64,000 nucleotides of DNA from Bacteroidia bacterium (GTDB lineage: Bacteria > Bacteroidota > Bacteroidia > UKL13-3), in NCBI GenBank assembly GCA_025454975.1, contig JALONK010000001.1, forward strand, positions 62,001 through 126,000, read 5' to 3'. Below are positions 19,070-27,365 of the stretch, one piece after another; the stretch's first letter is position 1; each line of letters opens with the position of its first letter. Below the pieces are notes generated by a model. It worked only from the letters and a program-made list of their open reading frames with translations. It was not told the origin of the DNA and did no database searches. Both the position numbers and the translations under genes were made by a program.

Positions 19070-22000
19070 TCAAAAGTCCATACTTAAAGAAATATGATAA
19101 ATTGGTTTTTCAGAAACCTCTCTATCTTGAATTGCCCAAGCTGCATCAAATCTAACATAATAACCTAGAAGTTTACTTCTTATGCCCGGACCAAAGCCTG
19201 CAACAATAGGTTCCCTCACATTAATTACAGTTGCTCTTAAATATTTTACTTCAATTATTTTTTGATTGAATGTATTCTCATCACTGTATGGGCCTGAACC
19301 TGTCCATGCTGTACCAACATCAAAAAATGGCATAAGCATAAGGTTGTTTAAAAATTCAGAACGAATTGGTCGGTTGGCTAAATAGGTGATAATTGGAATA
19401 CGTAATTCAACATTAGCAACTGCAAAAGTACTTCCATTTCTTATGTTTTGTTTAAATCCTCTCATGTTTGTAGCAATCGCCTGAAAGGCGTATTCTTCGC
19501 TTGTCGGAACGTTGTTATTCGATTCAGTTTGAGGGAACACCCAATTATCAACTCCGCCTAAAACATATTTTACTTTTCTTTTTCCCCACGAAGTATTTGC
19601 TGTTAAGCGAATACAAAATACAATGTTTCTATGCACCGGTTCGTAATGTCTGAAATCAAATCCTGCTGCATTCAGTTGGATATCTCTGTTTTGAAAATTT
19701 ATGTATTGTTCATAAAATAATTTAAAACGCGTACCATTCAATAAATTTAATCCTTTTGGAATGGTGTTATCGAAAACTAATTCAGCCTTATAACCAGTCC
19801 ATAAAGTTAAATTATCTTCTCTTCTTAATGTAGTAGCATTTATTCCTTTAAACACATCTCGATCAACCCTTCCAAATACCTGACCTCTTATACTCCATAC
19901 AGGATTAAATGGAAATTTCATTTCGTATCTCAACTCATGTGAGGTACTTTTTACTGTTGTTCCTTCTGCTGCGCCTTCTCTGCTTTGTCTGAATAAGGTT
20001 AATTTATGGTCCACTCTACGACGCAGAGCTTCGTATGTTAGAAACAAATCAGCGCCACTTAAGTTAAACGGCATTCTAAATCCACCTGTTAGTCGGTAAT
20101 CTTCAAATAAATCTACTAAGCCGAACTTAAACATACCATTAAGTCCGGGGTTAAATAAATTTTCTCCACCGGGAGTTATTGGCTGGTAGTATGAATTGAT
20201 AACTGTATTATCTAATTGAGTTACTAATTTATCAGCAAAGAAGGTTGTTGAATAGAATCTCGCAGAACTTACCTTCATTGTTTTTAACTCTTGTTTTGGT
20301 GGTTCTTTAAATGTAGGTTTTATATCCTCCGCTTTAAAGGTTGAAGGAGTGAAATCTGTAATAAAATAAAATGGATCGGTTATAACAGAATCCTTAGTTT
20401 CTGTTGTTTTAGATGGTAGGGTTTTTGAGCGCAAGGCCGGCATATCTCTGGCTTCAAATACTGCTGCTCCGGGCACGAACGGTTTATTTACTATTCCACT
20501 TTTTAAACGAAACATGTTGGGGTAGGTTTCAGTTTTATTACCCTGCTCAACAATTTGTTGTTCAAGTGCGGAGTGAAAAATGCGAAACTTTTTTTCAGTT
20601 AAAATGAAGTCATAAATCTTTTTAGTTTGTTTGCTCACATCATGCGCTAATATACTTCTGGTGTAATTCGTAAGTGGATAAGTAAAAACAACATCTTTGG
20701 TATGGATGATGGTATCAATTTTTTGTACATCATCACCTAATGTAATTGTACGGCCATCGTATTCAAATACACGACCTTTATCTTCAAGTGTTTCGAAATA
20801 CAATGTATCTATTGTTCCAATGGAATCTTTTCTAAAAATTTGCAGTTCAGTAAAATCATATTGTTCTTCAACGCGAACCGCATAACGATTAATGATGCCA
20901 TTATATTCGGTTAGGTAGCTGTAATAGTTATTATTGTATTCAATTGGTTGTGTTTCATTAATATCCTCAGTTTTACTTAAGCGTTTAAGGGCTTTGGGTT
21001 GACCAATTTTTTCAAGGTCGTATAAATAAATATCAAGATTATTTCCAGGCGATAAAGTTAATCCGGCAGCGGCTCCGAGTTTATCACTGTTTCGGTTCGA
21101 ACTAAACAGAATTGCACTGCCACCATCAACAAATACCGGGTGTAGGTCGTCAAATGGGTCATTTGTAATTTGTCTTTCTTTTCTGCTTTGCATATCATAC
21201 AAATACAAATCGGTTTGACCTTTTCTAATGGCAGATATAATTAAAGTATTTCCATTATCGGAATAGGAAAATGAGGTAATTTTATCAAACTTGGTAAATA
21301 ATATTTTACTCCTTTTCTTAAAAACTAAGTCAATGGTTGTAATATAAATTTTACCTTTTTTCTCATGCACATAGCTTACTTTTTCTCCACCCGGATGCCA
21401 AGCTATTATTGGAAATGATTTATCTAATTCTTTTTGATAATATTTTACACCGCCTTTATGGATGCGTTTGTGTTTTCCTTTTTTAATGTTTAGCAACCAA
21501 ACTTTATATTTTCCATTTTTATTGGTGGTAAATGCTAGATAATCACCTTTAGGTGATACCTTTAGTTTAGGTTCAATGTACGGTGTAAGGCGTCGTTTTA
21601 TTTTAATGTACTCAAGAGGTAATGTACGTTGATTGTCTTCTTTAGCATATTGTTCTTGATAATAATTGAACCAATCTTTTCCTGCAATTTTTAAATCAAT
21701 TCCTGTTACATAAATCAACGCTGTTTCATAATTACGGCTTAGTCTGGTAATATAAAGCATATTACTAATGACATCAGTTCCGTATTTATCAACCAAAAAT
21801 CTCCAAAACGAGTGGCCTGCTAATTTGGGCTCTTTAAACAATAGGCGATTAAATTTTTTCAATTTACCGGTTAAGAAAATATCTTTCAGCTTATTATCAT
21901 TTTGAACATTCCAACTTTCACCAATGTAAGCAGTTAAGCCATATAAAAACCAATCAGGTAGATTTAATAAAGCAGCATTTTGTAATCGCTCTTGAATATT

Positions 22001-22468
22001 ACCTCCGAATAACAGCTCGTTAATTAATACTAATGCAAGACCTTCTTTAATTTGTCTTTCAAAGTCTTCGCGATTACCATTGAAATAAACAAAAAAACGA
22101 TTCGCAGTAACTTGAGTTGTGCCGCCTAAGTTGGCCGGTTGATCAGAGAAGCCAAAATTAGCTTGTTTATATTCTTGTTGGGTATTATAACAAATTATTT
22201 CTACACGATTATTTAAGCGATGGTCAATCGTTTTTTCTATCATTGATAATTGTTCTTCAGCAGTTCTTGCTGCAAAATTTGCGAGCTCTTTGCCCCCGGA
22301 ATAGAAGTAGGCGCTAAAATTTTCAGAACGTACGAAACTCCAAATGAACTTGCCATATTGAACTCGGTTTTGTCCAAATTGTGTGTACATACCTTGGGCC
22401 AATGATTGACTTACAAATAGAAAAGCACAACTAACTAACAATAAACAATAACGAATGAGGCTATTCAC
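19070..22468 (-). CDS. Surface protein: peptidase-MA-like domain, PD40 propeller, beta-barrel
   Basis: An 1132-residue exported protein with a signal peptide ending SLAQ-GMY. Residues about 35-290 resemble a peptidase MA-like (gluzincin) domain, but the expected HExxH zinc site reads LINELLFGG, so it is probably not catalytic. Residues about 290-520 contain TolB/PD40-type propeller repeats (SPKGDYLAFTTNKNGKYKVW, DDLHPVFVDGGSAILFSSNR). The C-terminal third (about 740-1132) looks like an outer-membrane beta-barrel of the BamA/surface-antigen type, ending in Phe (ISLSMDF). This architecture recurs in Bacteroidota, with unknown function. It appears to be transcribed alone. Confidence 0.82.
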   Translation of the reverse strand: MNSLIRYCLLLVSCAFLFVSQSLAQGMYTQFGQNRVQYGKFIWSFVRSENFSAYFYSGGKELANFAARTAEEQLSMIEKTIDHRLNNRVEIICYNTQQEYKQANFGFSDQPANLGGTTQVTANRFFVYFNGNREDFERQIKEGLALVLINELLFGGNIQERLQNAALLNLPDWFLYGLTAYIGESWNVQNDNKLKDIFLTGKLKKFNRLLFKEPKLAGHSFWRFLVDKYGTDVISNMLYITRLSRNYETALIYVTGIDLKIAGKDWFNYYQEQYAKEDNQRTLPLEYIKIKRRLTPYIEPKLKVSPKGDYLAFTTNKNGKYKVWLLNIKKGKHKRIHKGGVKYYQKELDKSFPIIAWHPGGEKVSYVHEKKGKIYITTIDLVFKKRSKILFTKFDKITSFSYSDNGNTLIISAIRKGQTDLYLYDMQSRKERQITNDPFDDLHPVFVDGGSAILFSSNRNSDKLGAAAGLTLSPGNNLDIYLYDLEKIGQPKALKRLSKTEDINETQPIEYNNNYYSYLTEYNGIINRYAVRVEEQYDFTELQIFRKDSIGTIDTLYFETLEDKGRVFEYDGRTITLGDDVQKIDTIIHTKDVVFTYPLTNYTRSILAHDVSKQTKKIYDFILTEKKFRIFHSALEQQIVEQGNKTETYPNMFRLKSGIVNKPFVPGAAVFEARDMPALRSKTLPSKTTETKDSVITDPFYFITDFTPSTFKAEDIKPTFKEPPKQELKTMKVSSARFYSTTFFADKLVTQLDNTVINSYYQPITPGGENLFNPGLNGMFKFGLVDLFEDYRLTGGFRMPFNLSGADLFLTYEALRRRVDHKLTLFRQSREGAAEGTTVKSTSHELRYEMKFPFNPVWSIRGQVFGRVDRDVFKGINATTLRREDNLTLWTGYKAELVFDNTIPKGLNLLNGTRFKLFYEQYINFQNRDIQLNAAGFDFRHYEPVHRNIVFCIRLTANTSWGKRKVKYVLGGVDNWVFPQTESNNNVPTSEEYAFQAIATNMRGFKQNIRNGSTFAVANVELRIPIITYLANRPIRSEFLNNLMLMPFFDVGTAWTGSGPYSDENTFNQKIIEVKYLRATVINVREPIVAGFGPGIRSKLLGYYVRFDAAWAIQDREVSEKPIYHISLSMDF

Positions 22469-22540
22469 AGAAAAAAATTATTAAACAAATTACACTATTC
22501 GAGTTCATAAATACAACATAAAAGAGTGGAAAGAGTTCAA

Positions 22541-22582
22541 AAAAAAAGCTAATCCGGGGCTCGGGCGAGCCCCAAAATTAGC
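22541..22582 (-). terminator. Terminator hairpin in repeat copy 1
   Basis: Read on the minus strand the palindrome is followed directly by nine T, giving the form of a strong rho-independent terminator: a 6-bp outer stem, an internal mismatch and an 8-bp GC-rich inner stem with a 2-nt turn. No protein gene upstream on the minus strand needs it. Confidence 0.75.
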
Positions 22583-22610
22583 CTGTATAACCATTAAACC
22601 CCACGAGGGC
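22541..22610. repeat. 70-bp direct repeat, copy 1
   Basis: Identical base for base to 22657-22726. It consists of seven A, a long imperfect palindrome (GCTAAT/ATTAGC outside, GGGGCTCG/CGAGCCCC inside) and a 28-bp tail ending CCCCACGAGGGC. It is much richer in G and C than its surroundings. The two copies lie 46 bp apart in the gap between the large surface protein and gluQ. Confidence 0.95.
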
Positions 22611-22656
22611 AAATCAAGTGGATTGCTTTTAAGCCGCAATCAAGGCTTCGGACGTT

Positions 22657-22698
22657 AAAAAAAGCTAATCCGGGGCTCGGGCGAGCCCCAAAATTAGC
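22657..22698 (-). terminator. Terminator hairpin in repeat copy 2
   Basis: Same structure as copy 1, followed by seven T on the minus strand. Two identical terminators in tandem suggest short transcripts, or insulation of the surface-protein gene from upstream reading. Confidence 0.75.
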
Positions 22699-22726
22699 CT
22701 GTATAACCATTAAACCCCACGAGGGC
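22657..22726. repeat. 70-bp direct repeat, copy 2
   Basis: Second identical copy. The 46-bp spacer between copies carries its own small inverted repeat (GATTGC/GCAATC). The remaining part of this 497-bp gap, 22727-22965, shows no further gene; a possible minus-strand promoter (TTTG, 19 nt, CAACTTTG) lies around 22825-22860. Confidence 0.95.
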
Positions 22727-22965
22727 GTATCCGAGCTGTTGTTTCATACCAAAAACTTTGTTTTCGAAATGTTGTAGCAACAGGTAATTGATAATTTTAA
22801 AGAACTTTTACTTACAATTACTGATACAAAGTTGTTGTTTTTTTCATTAAAGACAAATTAATTTAATAAAAATTCTATAAGTTGATTCTACATAGCATTG
22901 GTTAACCTTTTTTTGCTTTAAGTTGCAAACCAAATAACAGGCGAGTCAAATATTACTCAAATCAA

Positions 22966-23868
22966 ATGATTCAACAGCCTAATATACCAATAAAATCGAG
23001 AATTGCACCAACGCCAAGTGGATTTTTGCATTTGGGTAATGCTGTCAATTTTTTACTCATCTATTTACTTGTTGATTTAAATAAGGGTAATTTATTATTG
23101 CGAATTGATGACATTGATATGGATCGTGTTCGTGAGGATTATGTCTCGGATATTTTTGATCAATTAAAGTGGCTCGGTATAACATGGAACTTCGGTCCTC
23201 AGCATATCAAAGAATTTCCTGATTACTCACAACATAAACGCTTGCAACGATATAGCTGTGCTTTAGAAACCTTATGGCAAGCGGGTCAATTATTTGTATG
23301 CAATTGTTCCAGAAAACAGTTACAACATTCTGATGCACATTCTTGCCCTCATCATATTACAAACTACAATAAAACCGATGGGCTGCGTTTGAAATCTCCT
23401 TATCCTATACAATCGTGGTATGATTATTATTTGGAGGAGGTGATTAATTTACACAAGAGTGATCAACTCTTTGAGCCGATTATCTGGCGCAAACATGTTG
23501 CTTTGCCTTCTTATCAACTGGCTTGTGTTGTTGACGATATTGAAGATGATATCAACTTAATTATTAGGGGATATGATTTATTAAGAGCTACGGAGTGTCA
23601 GTTTTTTTTGGCTGAAAAACTTGAGTATTCAGAGTATAAATATATTAAGTTTTTGCACCATCACTTAATAACTGATGAATACGGTAATAAACTTTCTAAA
23701 TCCGCTGGTAGTACTTCTTTAAAACAATACCGATTAAACAATAGCATAAGTGATTTTTACCGTTATTTTTCTCGTTGGGCAAAATTACCAAATGCAGCAG
23801 AAATAAATGACTTGTCGGAATTAAAACATGTATTTCAATTACATTATTCCGATTTTCGATTTACATAA
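22966..23868 (+). CDS. gluQ: Glutamyl-Q tRNA(Asp) synthetase
   Basis: A 300-residue paralogue of the catalytic domain of glutamyl-tRNA synthetase that attaches glutamate to queuosine in tRNA-Asp. The class I signatures are PTPSGFLHLGN (HIGH equivalent) and KLSKSAGS (KMSKS equivalent). The short length and the absence of an anticodon-binding domain set it apart from GltX, and the CxC...C zinc site (FVCNCSRKQ, then SCPH) matches GluQRS. The last 25 nt overlap the convergent MscS gene. Confidence 0.92.
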   Translation: MIQQPNIPIKSRIAPTPSGFLHLGNAVNFLLIYLLVDLNKGNLLLRIDDIDMDRVREDYVSDIFDQLKWLGITWNFGPQHIKEFPDYSQHKRLQRYSCALETLWQAGQLFVCNCSRKQLQHSDAHSCPHHITNYNKTDGLRLKSPYPIQSWYDYYLEEVINLHKSDQLFEPIIWRKHVALPSYQLACVVDDIEDDINLIIRGYDLLRATECQFFLAEKLEYSEYKYIKFLHHHLITDEYGNKLSKSAGSTSLKQYRLNNSISDFYRYFSRWAKLPNAAEINDLSELKHVFQLHYSDFRFT

Positions 23869-24938
23869 ATGGTTTGTGTAGGGTAGGCAAATTCGCATCC
23901 GTTTTGTTCAATTATTTGCATGATTTTCAAATTAATTTCCTCCTTTGTTTTTATCATTAAATCATATTCATTGCTCATTACAAAATAGATAATTAAAATA
24001 GTTAATGAACTGCTGTCAAAGTCTGTGAATCGTACCGTAAAGTCATTACTTATTTTTTCGTGCGCACTTAATTCATTTTTGATGTCGTCTATTATGGATA
24101 GTAGTTGGTTCGACTTACTGCCATAAGTTAGTGATAAAGTAAATCTTACCCTCCTTGCTTCGCTTAGTGTTATATTATTTAATGCGGTATCAATAAGTTT
24201 TTTATTTGGAACGGTTAGTAAACTTTTTTCCATGGTTCTAATTCTGGTACTTCTGAATCCTACATGTTCAACAGTACCTTTTATGTCGGTTGTTTCTATG
24301 AAATCTCCCACTTTAAATGGCTTATCTAAATAAATTACAAATGAGCCTAATAAATTAGATAATGTATCTTGAGCAGCTAGGGCAACAGCTAAACCACCTA
24401 TACCGAGTGAAGCAATGAGTGCTGTAAGGTTAACATCAAAAATCATTCTTAAGGCAGCAAAAAAGCTAAGTACTATCACAAGTACTTTCATCAGTTCTTT
24501 TAAAAAATTGCCCAGTTGTTCGCTAATAGGAAGTGTTTCTCTGTTTATTAATACATAAGTGAAAAAGTCGGTACTTCTTAATAATATTCTGGTTATGGTT
24601 ATAAAAAATGCTATTTGCCAAAGAACAAGAATCACTTTACGAATGCCAAATTCATTAACATCTGCAATATTCCAACTGTTTGGAAATTGTAATTTATGAA
24701 ATGCTAAGTACAGTACACCGATAAATAAGAATTGTTCGATTGGTTTTTTGAGCAGTTCAACGAATACTTCACCAAATTGATTTTGAGAAAATGCTTTTAC
24801 TATTCGGAATGACTGTTTACTAAGTACTCTAGCTACGAAGCGTTTAAATAAAAGTCCGGTTAAAATAATACCTACAAACCAAAGGATGTTAATCAGGCTG
24901 TTTTCAAGAAACATGATTTGGTTAAATTGTAATTCCAT
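23844..24938 (-). CDS. MscS-family mechanosensitive channel
   Basis: A 364-residue inner-membrane channel that opens under membrane tension to release solutes. Four or more helices are followed by the MscS pore helix ALIASLGIGGLAVALAAQDTLSNLLGS and the conserved beta-domain segment FKVGDFIETTDIKGTVEHVGFRSTRIRT (each cut here at will). The ATG at 24938 lies 2 nt after the SDR stop, so it is read from the SDR transcript. An upstream TTG is in frame but inside the SDR gene. Confidence 0.92.
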   Translation of the reverse strand: MELQFNQIMFLENSLINILWFVGIILTGLLFKRFVARVLSKQSFRIVKAFSQNQFGEVFVELLKKPIEQFLFIGVLYLAFHKLQFPNSWNIADVNEFGIRKVILVLWQIAFFITITRILLRSTDFFTYVLINRETLPISEQLGNFLKELMKVLVIVLSFFAALRMIFDVNLTALIASLGIGGLAVALAAQDTLSNLLGSFVIYLDKPFKVGDFIETTDIKGTVEHVGFRSTRIRTMEKSLLTVPNKKLIDTALNNITLSEARRVRFTLSLTYGSKSNQLLSIIDDIKNELSAHEKISNDFTVRFTDFDSSSLTILIIYFVMSNEYDLMIKTKEEINLKIMQIIEQNGCEFAYPTQTIYVNRKSE

Positions 24939-24940
24939 AT

Positions 24941-25672
24941 TTACCAAGGTAAAGATTGGTTGCCAAACATAAATTTACCGTTATAAGTTGTAGTTGGTTC
25001 TAAAGCAAGTGTAACGCCGGTTTCAGCACCTTGTTCTGTTTCAAGTGGTGCCATTTCTCCACCTAAATCCGTTTTCACCCAACCGGGATGCACTGAAGAT
25101 ACTGCATGAACAGTACCTTCAAGATAATGAGCGAGGTGTATGGTAAATTGGTTTAACGCTGTTTTAGAGGCATCATAAGCAAAGGGTTTAACATGTCTGA
25201 TATCGCTATCAGGTTGAATATGCAAGGCCATTGAACCCATAATACTTGATATGTTAACTATTCTTGCGCCTGTACTTTTCATTAACAATGGGAATAATTG
25301 CTGGGTGAGTTCAACGGTGCCGAAGAAATTAACAGCAAAAGTATTTTCCAAAACACTTCTATTTACTTCTAAGGTATTATTACCTGCCCAAATTCCATCA
25401 AGATGAATACCGGCATTATTCACTAAAATATCTATACTTGAGTATTTAGAGGATATATTTTTGGTAAACTGTTTAATTGAATTAGCGTCTGATAAATCAA
25501 GTAGTTGAAAAGAAATGCTTGTTTCTTTTTTAAAATGTTCAAGCGCATGATCTATATTTTGTTGCGAACGTGCCGTTCCAATTACATTAATACCTGCTTC
25601 ACACAATTTTTTTGCAGTAGCTAAACCTATTCCTTTATTAGCTCCGGTTACAATAGCTGTTTTCATTTTCAT
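24941..25672 (-). CDS. Short-chain dehydrogenase/reductase
   Basis: A classical SDR of 241-243 residues with all key sites: TGANKGIG, NNAG, SSIMGS (catalytic Ser) and YDASK (catalytic Tyr and Lys). Two close ATGs (25672 and 25666) are possible starts; a TTG at 25699 is in frame but unlikely. The substrate is unknown; such enzymes reduce carbonyls with NADPH. It lies directly upstream of the MscS gene. Confidence 0.88.
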   Translation of the reverse strand: MKMKTAIVTGANKGIGLATAKKLCEAGINVIGTARSQQNIDHALEHFKKETSISFQLLDLSDANSIKQFTKNISSKYSSIDILVNNAGIHLDGIWAGNNTLEVNRSVLENTFAVNFFGTVELTQQLFPLLMKSTGARIVNISSIMGSMALHIQPDSDIRHVKPFAYDASKTALNQFTIHLAHYLEGTVHAVSSVHPGWVKTDLGGEMAPLETEQGAETGVTLALEPTTTYNGKFMFGNQSLPW

Positions 25673-25709
25673 TTTTTTTAGAATAGCATTATCACGCAAA
25701 ATATTTTAG

Positions 25710-25783
25710 TCGGAATGGGGAGATTCGAACTCCCGACCTCTTGCACCCCATGCAAGCGCGCTACCGGGCTACGCTACATCCCG
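25710..25783 (-). tRNA. tRNA-Pro (anticodon GGG)
   Basis: A full cloverleaf can be folded: acceptor CGGGATG/CATTCCG with one G-U pair, anticodon arm CTTGC-ATGGGGT-GCAAG with GGG in the 34-36 positions, T arm GGGAGTTCGAATCTCCC (with usual TTCGAAT loop). The CCA end is not encoded (the discriminator A is followed by CTAAAAT). Confidence 0.95.
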
Positions 25784-25879
25784 ATTTGATTGCAATGTTA
25801 TACATCATAAAGATGAAATGCAACTCTAAGGATATGAATATTTAATCGAATTTCATATATTTAAATAAATTTACTAATC

Positions 25880-26572
25880 ATGAAAACATCCTATAACTAC
25901 TTTTTTATTCTACTTCTAACTATAAATTTTCTGATGCTAACAAGTTCTTGTAGCAAACGTTATGGCTTTCGTAAAACCATACGAACGGATTATAGCCGAA
26001 ATGATAGAAAGGTTGAAGATATTGATAAGAAATCACCTAAGGCTGAGGATAAACCGGTGCAAGAAGTAACAAGTGGCGCACCATTAAATACACCTTCAAC
26101 GGCAAATTATTCCTTAAACAGCAATTTGCTAAACGGCTCTTTAAACATTAATGACACGCTTCAGATGCAAGAGTCAACTATATCAATTAATAAGAATTAT
26201 TCACCATCACTTGAACCTGAGATTGATGATAAAAATATCAAACCTATTATTCCTCCCACCGATTCCGAATCAAAAAAGAAAGGCGATAGTGAATCAAAAA
26301 ATGCTATCGTAAGTATCATTCTTACCATGGCTGCATTCCTTTGTTTTTCCTCAATTTTTATTCTTCCAATCATATCACCATTGCTTATATCGTTAGTACT
26401 GTTTGTTTTAGCAATTGTTTATGCAGGTCGTTCGCTTAACCGAGATGAAGAGTTAGAATGGTTGGCTTATCTTTCTCTTTCCTTGTCAGTTATTGGTCTT
26501 GTGTTAGCACTTTTATTAATGTTTTTAATCGCCTTAACTATTGCTATTTTTAGTGGAATAGGTGGTTCATAA
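25880..26572 (+). CDS. Lipoprotein with C-terminal membrane segments, paralogue 1
   Basis: A 230-residue protein with a lipobox LTSSC (lipidated Cys at about residue 24). Directly after it comes SKRYGFRKTIR. A polar, low-complexity linker (30-145) leads into three hydrophobic helices (about 148-225) of the DUF4190-like type. The neighbour at 26628 has the same order: lipobox, RYSFRKKIK, linker, membrane helices. I know no function for this pair. Confidence 0.8.
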   Translation: MKTSYNYFFILLLTINFLMLTSSCSKRYGFRKTIRTDYSRNDRKVEDIDKKSPKAEDKPVQEVTSGAPLNTPSTANYSLNSNLLNGSLNINDTLQMQESTISINKNYSPSLEPEIDDKNIKPIIPPTDSESKKKGDSESKNAIVSIILTMAAFLCFSSIFILPIISPLLISLVLFVLAIVYAGRSLNRDEELEWLAYLSLSLSVIGLVLALLLMFLIALTIAIFSGIGGS

Positions 26573-26627
26573 TACTTTCTTACCATATATTTTCATTTTC
26601 AAATTATAGAATAACTTCATTTACCTT

Positions 26628-27365
26628 GTGCAAAATGTAGGTATTAGATTCTCAAACAACATACATATTCTGTTATTCATAACGTTAGTGTGCGCATTGG
26701 TTACATCGTGCAACCAACGTTATTCATTTCGTAAAAAGATAAAGGTTAAGAGTGAGGTAAGTAATAAAGAGCAGCCGGATGCTAAACAGATGATGCAACG
26801 AGATAAAAAACCAGAATTAATTTCAGAATTTCAAAATGGAAAGGAAGGTAAACAGCATTTAGATTATAATAACATAGAGAAGAAGAATTACACAAGTAAG
26901 GAGATAAATTCGAATAATTTAATTGATTCTCCAATTGGGCCTAAACCTAAGAGGGTTTACAACTTTGATGATTTGCCGGGTGCTACAAAAGCCACCCAGC
27001 CGGATAGTATTCGACATTCAAAAACAAATAAGGTAATCAAGTATAAACAAAGTCAAACTTCCTATTCTGCTTTGATCGGGTTATTATTTACGTTTTTAAC
27101 TTTTTTGTTTGTTTTGATTTTGATTGCTTCAGCAATGCCCTCTTTTTTTATACGTATGGATGATTATCTAATGGTGCTGTTAATAACCTATTTTATTTTT
27201 CCGTTAACTATAGCTTTAGCATTTTATTTTAGCATAAAAGCGATTACACAAAAGGAAAAACTACGAGGTTTAGCATACTTTGTTATATTTATTAATTCTG
27301 TAATAGGATTCATTTATTTAATTTTCGCTTTACTCCTGCTTTTATATCCTCCCTATTATGGCTAA
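26628..27365 (+). CDS. Lipoprotein with C-terminal membrane segments, paralogue 2
   Basis: A 245-residue protein starting at a GTG (no in-frame ATG near). The lipobox LVTSC is followed by NQRYSFRKKIK, very like paralogue 1. A charged linker precedes three hydrophobic helices (about 145-240). Its stop overlaps the stop of the convergent polA gene by 4 nt. The tandem arrangement suggests a local duplication that then diverged strongly outside the RYxFRKxI motif. Confidence 0.75.
   Translation: MQNVGIRFSNNIHILLFITLVCALVTSCNQRYSFRKKIKVKSEVSNKEQPDAKQMMQRDKKPELISEFQNGKEGKQHLDYNNIEKKNYTSKEINSNNLIDSPIGPKPKRVYNFDDLPGATKATQPDSIRHSKTNKVIKYKQSQTSYSALIGLLFTFLTFLFVLILIASAMPSFFIRMDDYLMVLLITYFIFPLTIALAFYFSIKAITQKEKLRGLAYFVIFINSVIGFIYLIFALLLLLYPPYYG

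Noticed and set aside
22541-22726. Integron attC sites or a CRISPR array
   Set aside because: The repeats lack GTTRRRY/RYYYAAC core sites and an integrase, and there are only two copies with one spacer and no cas genes.
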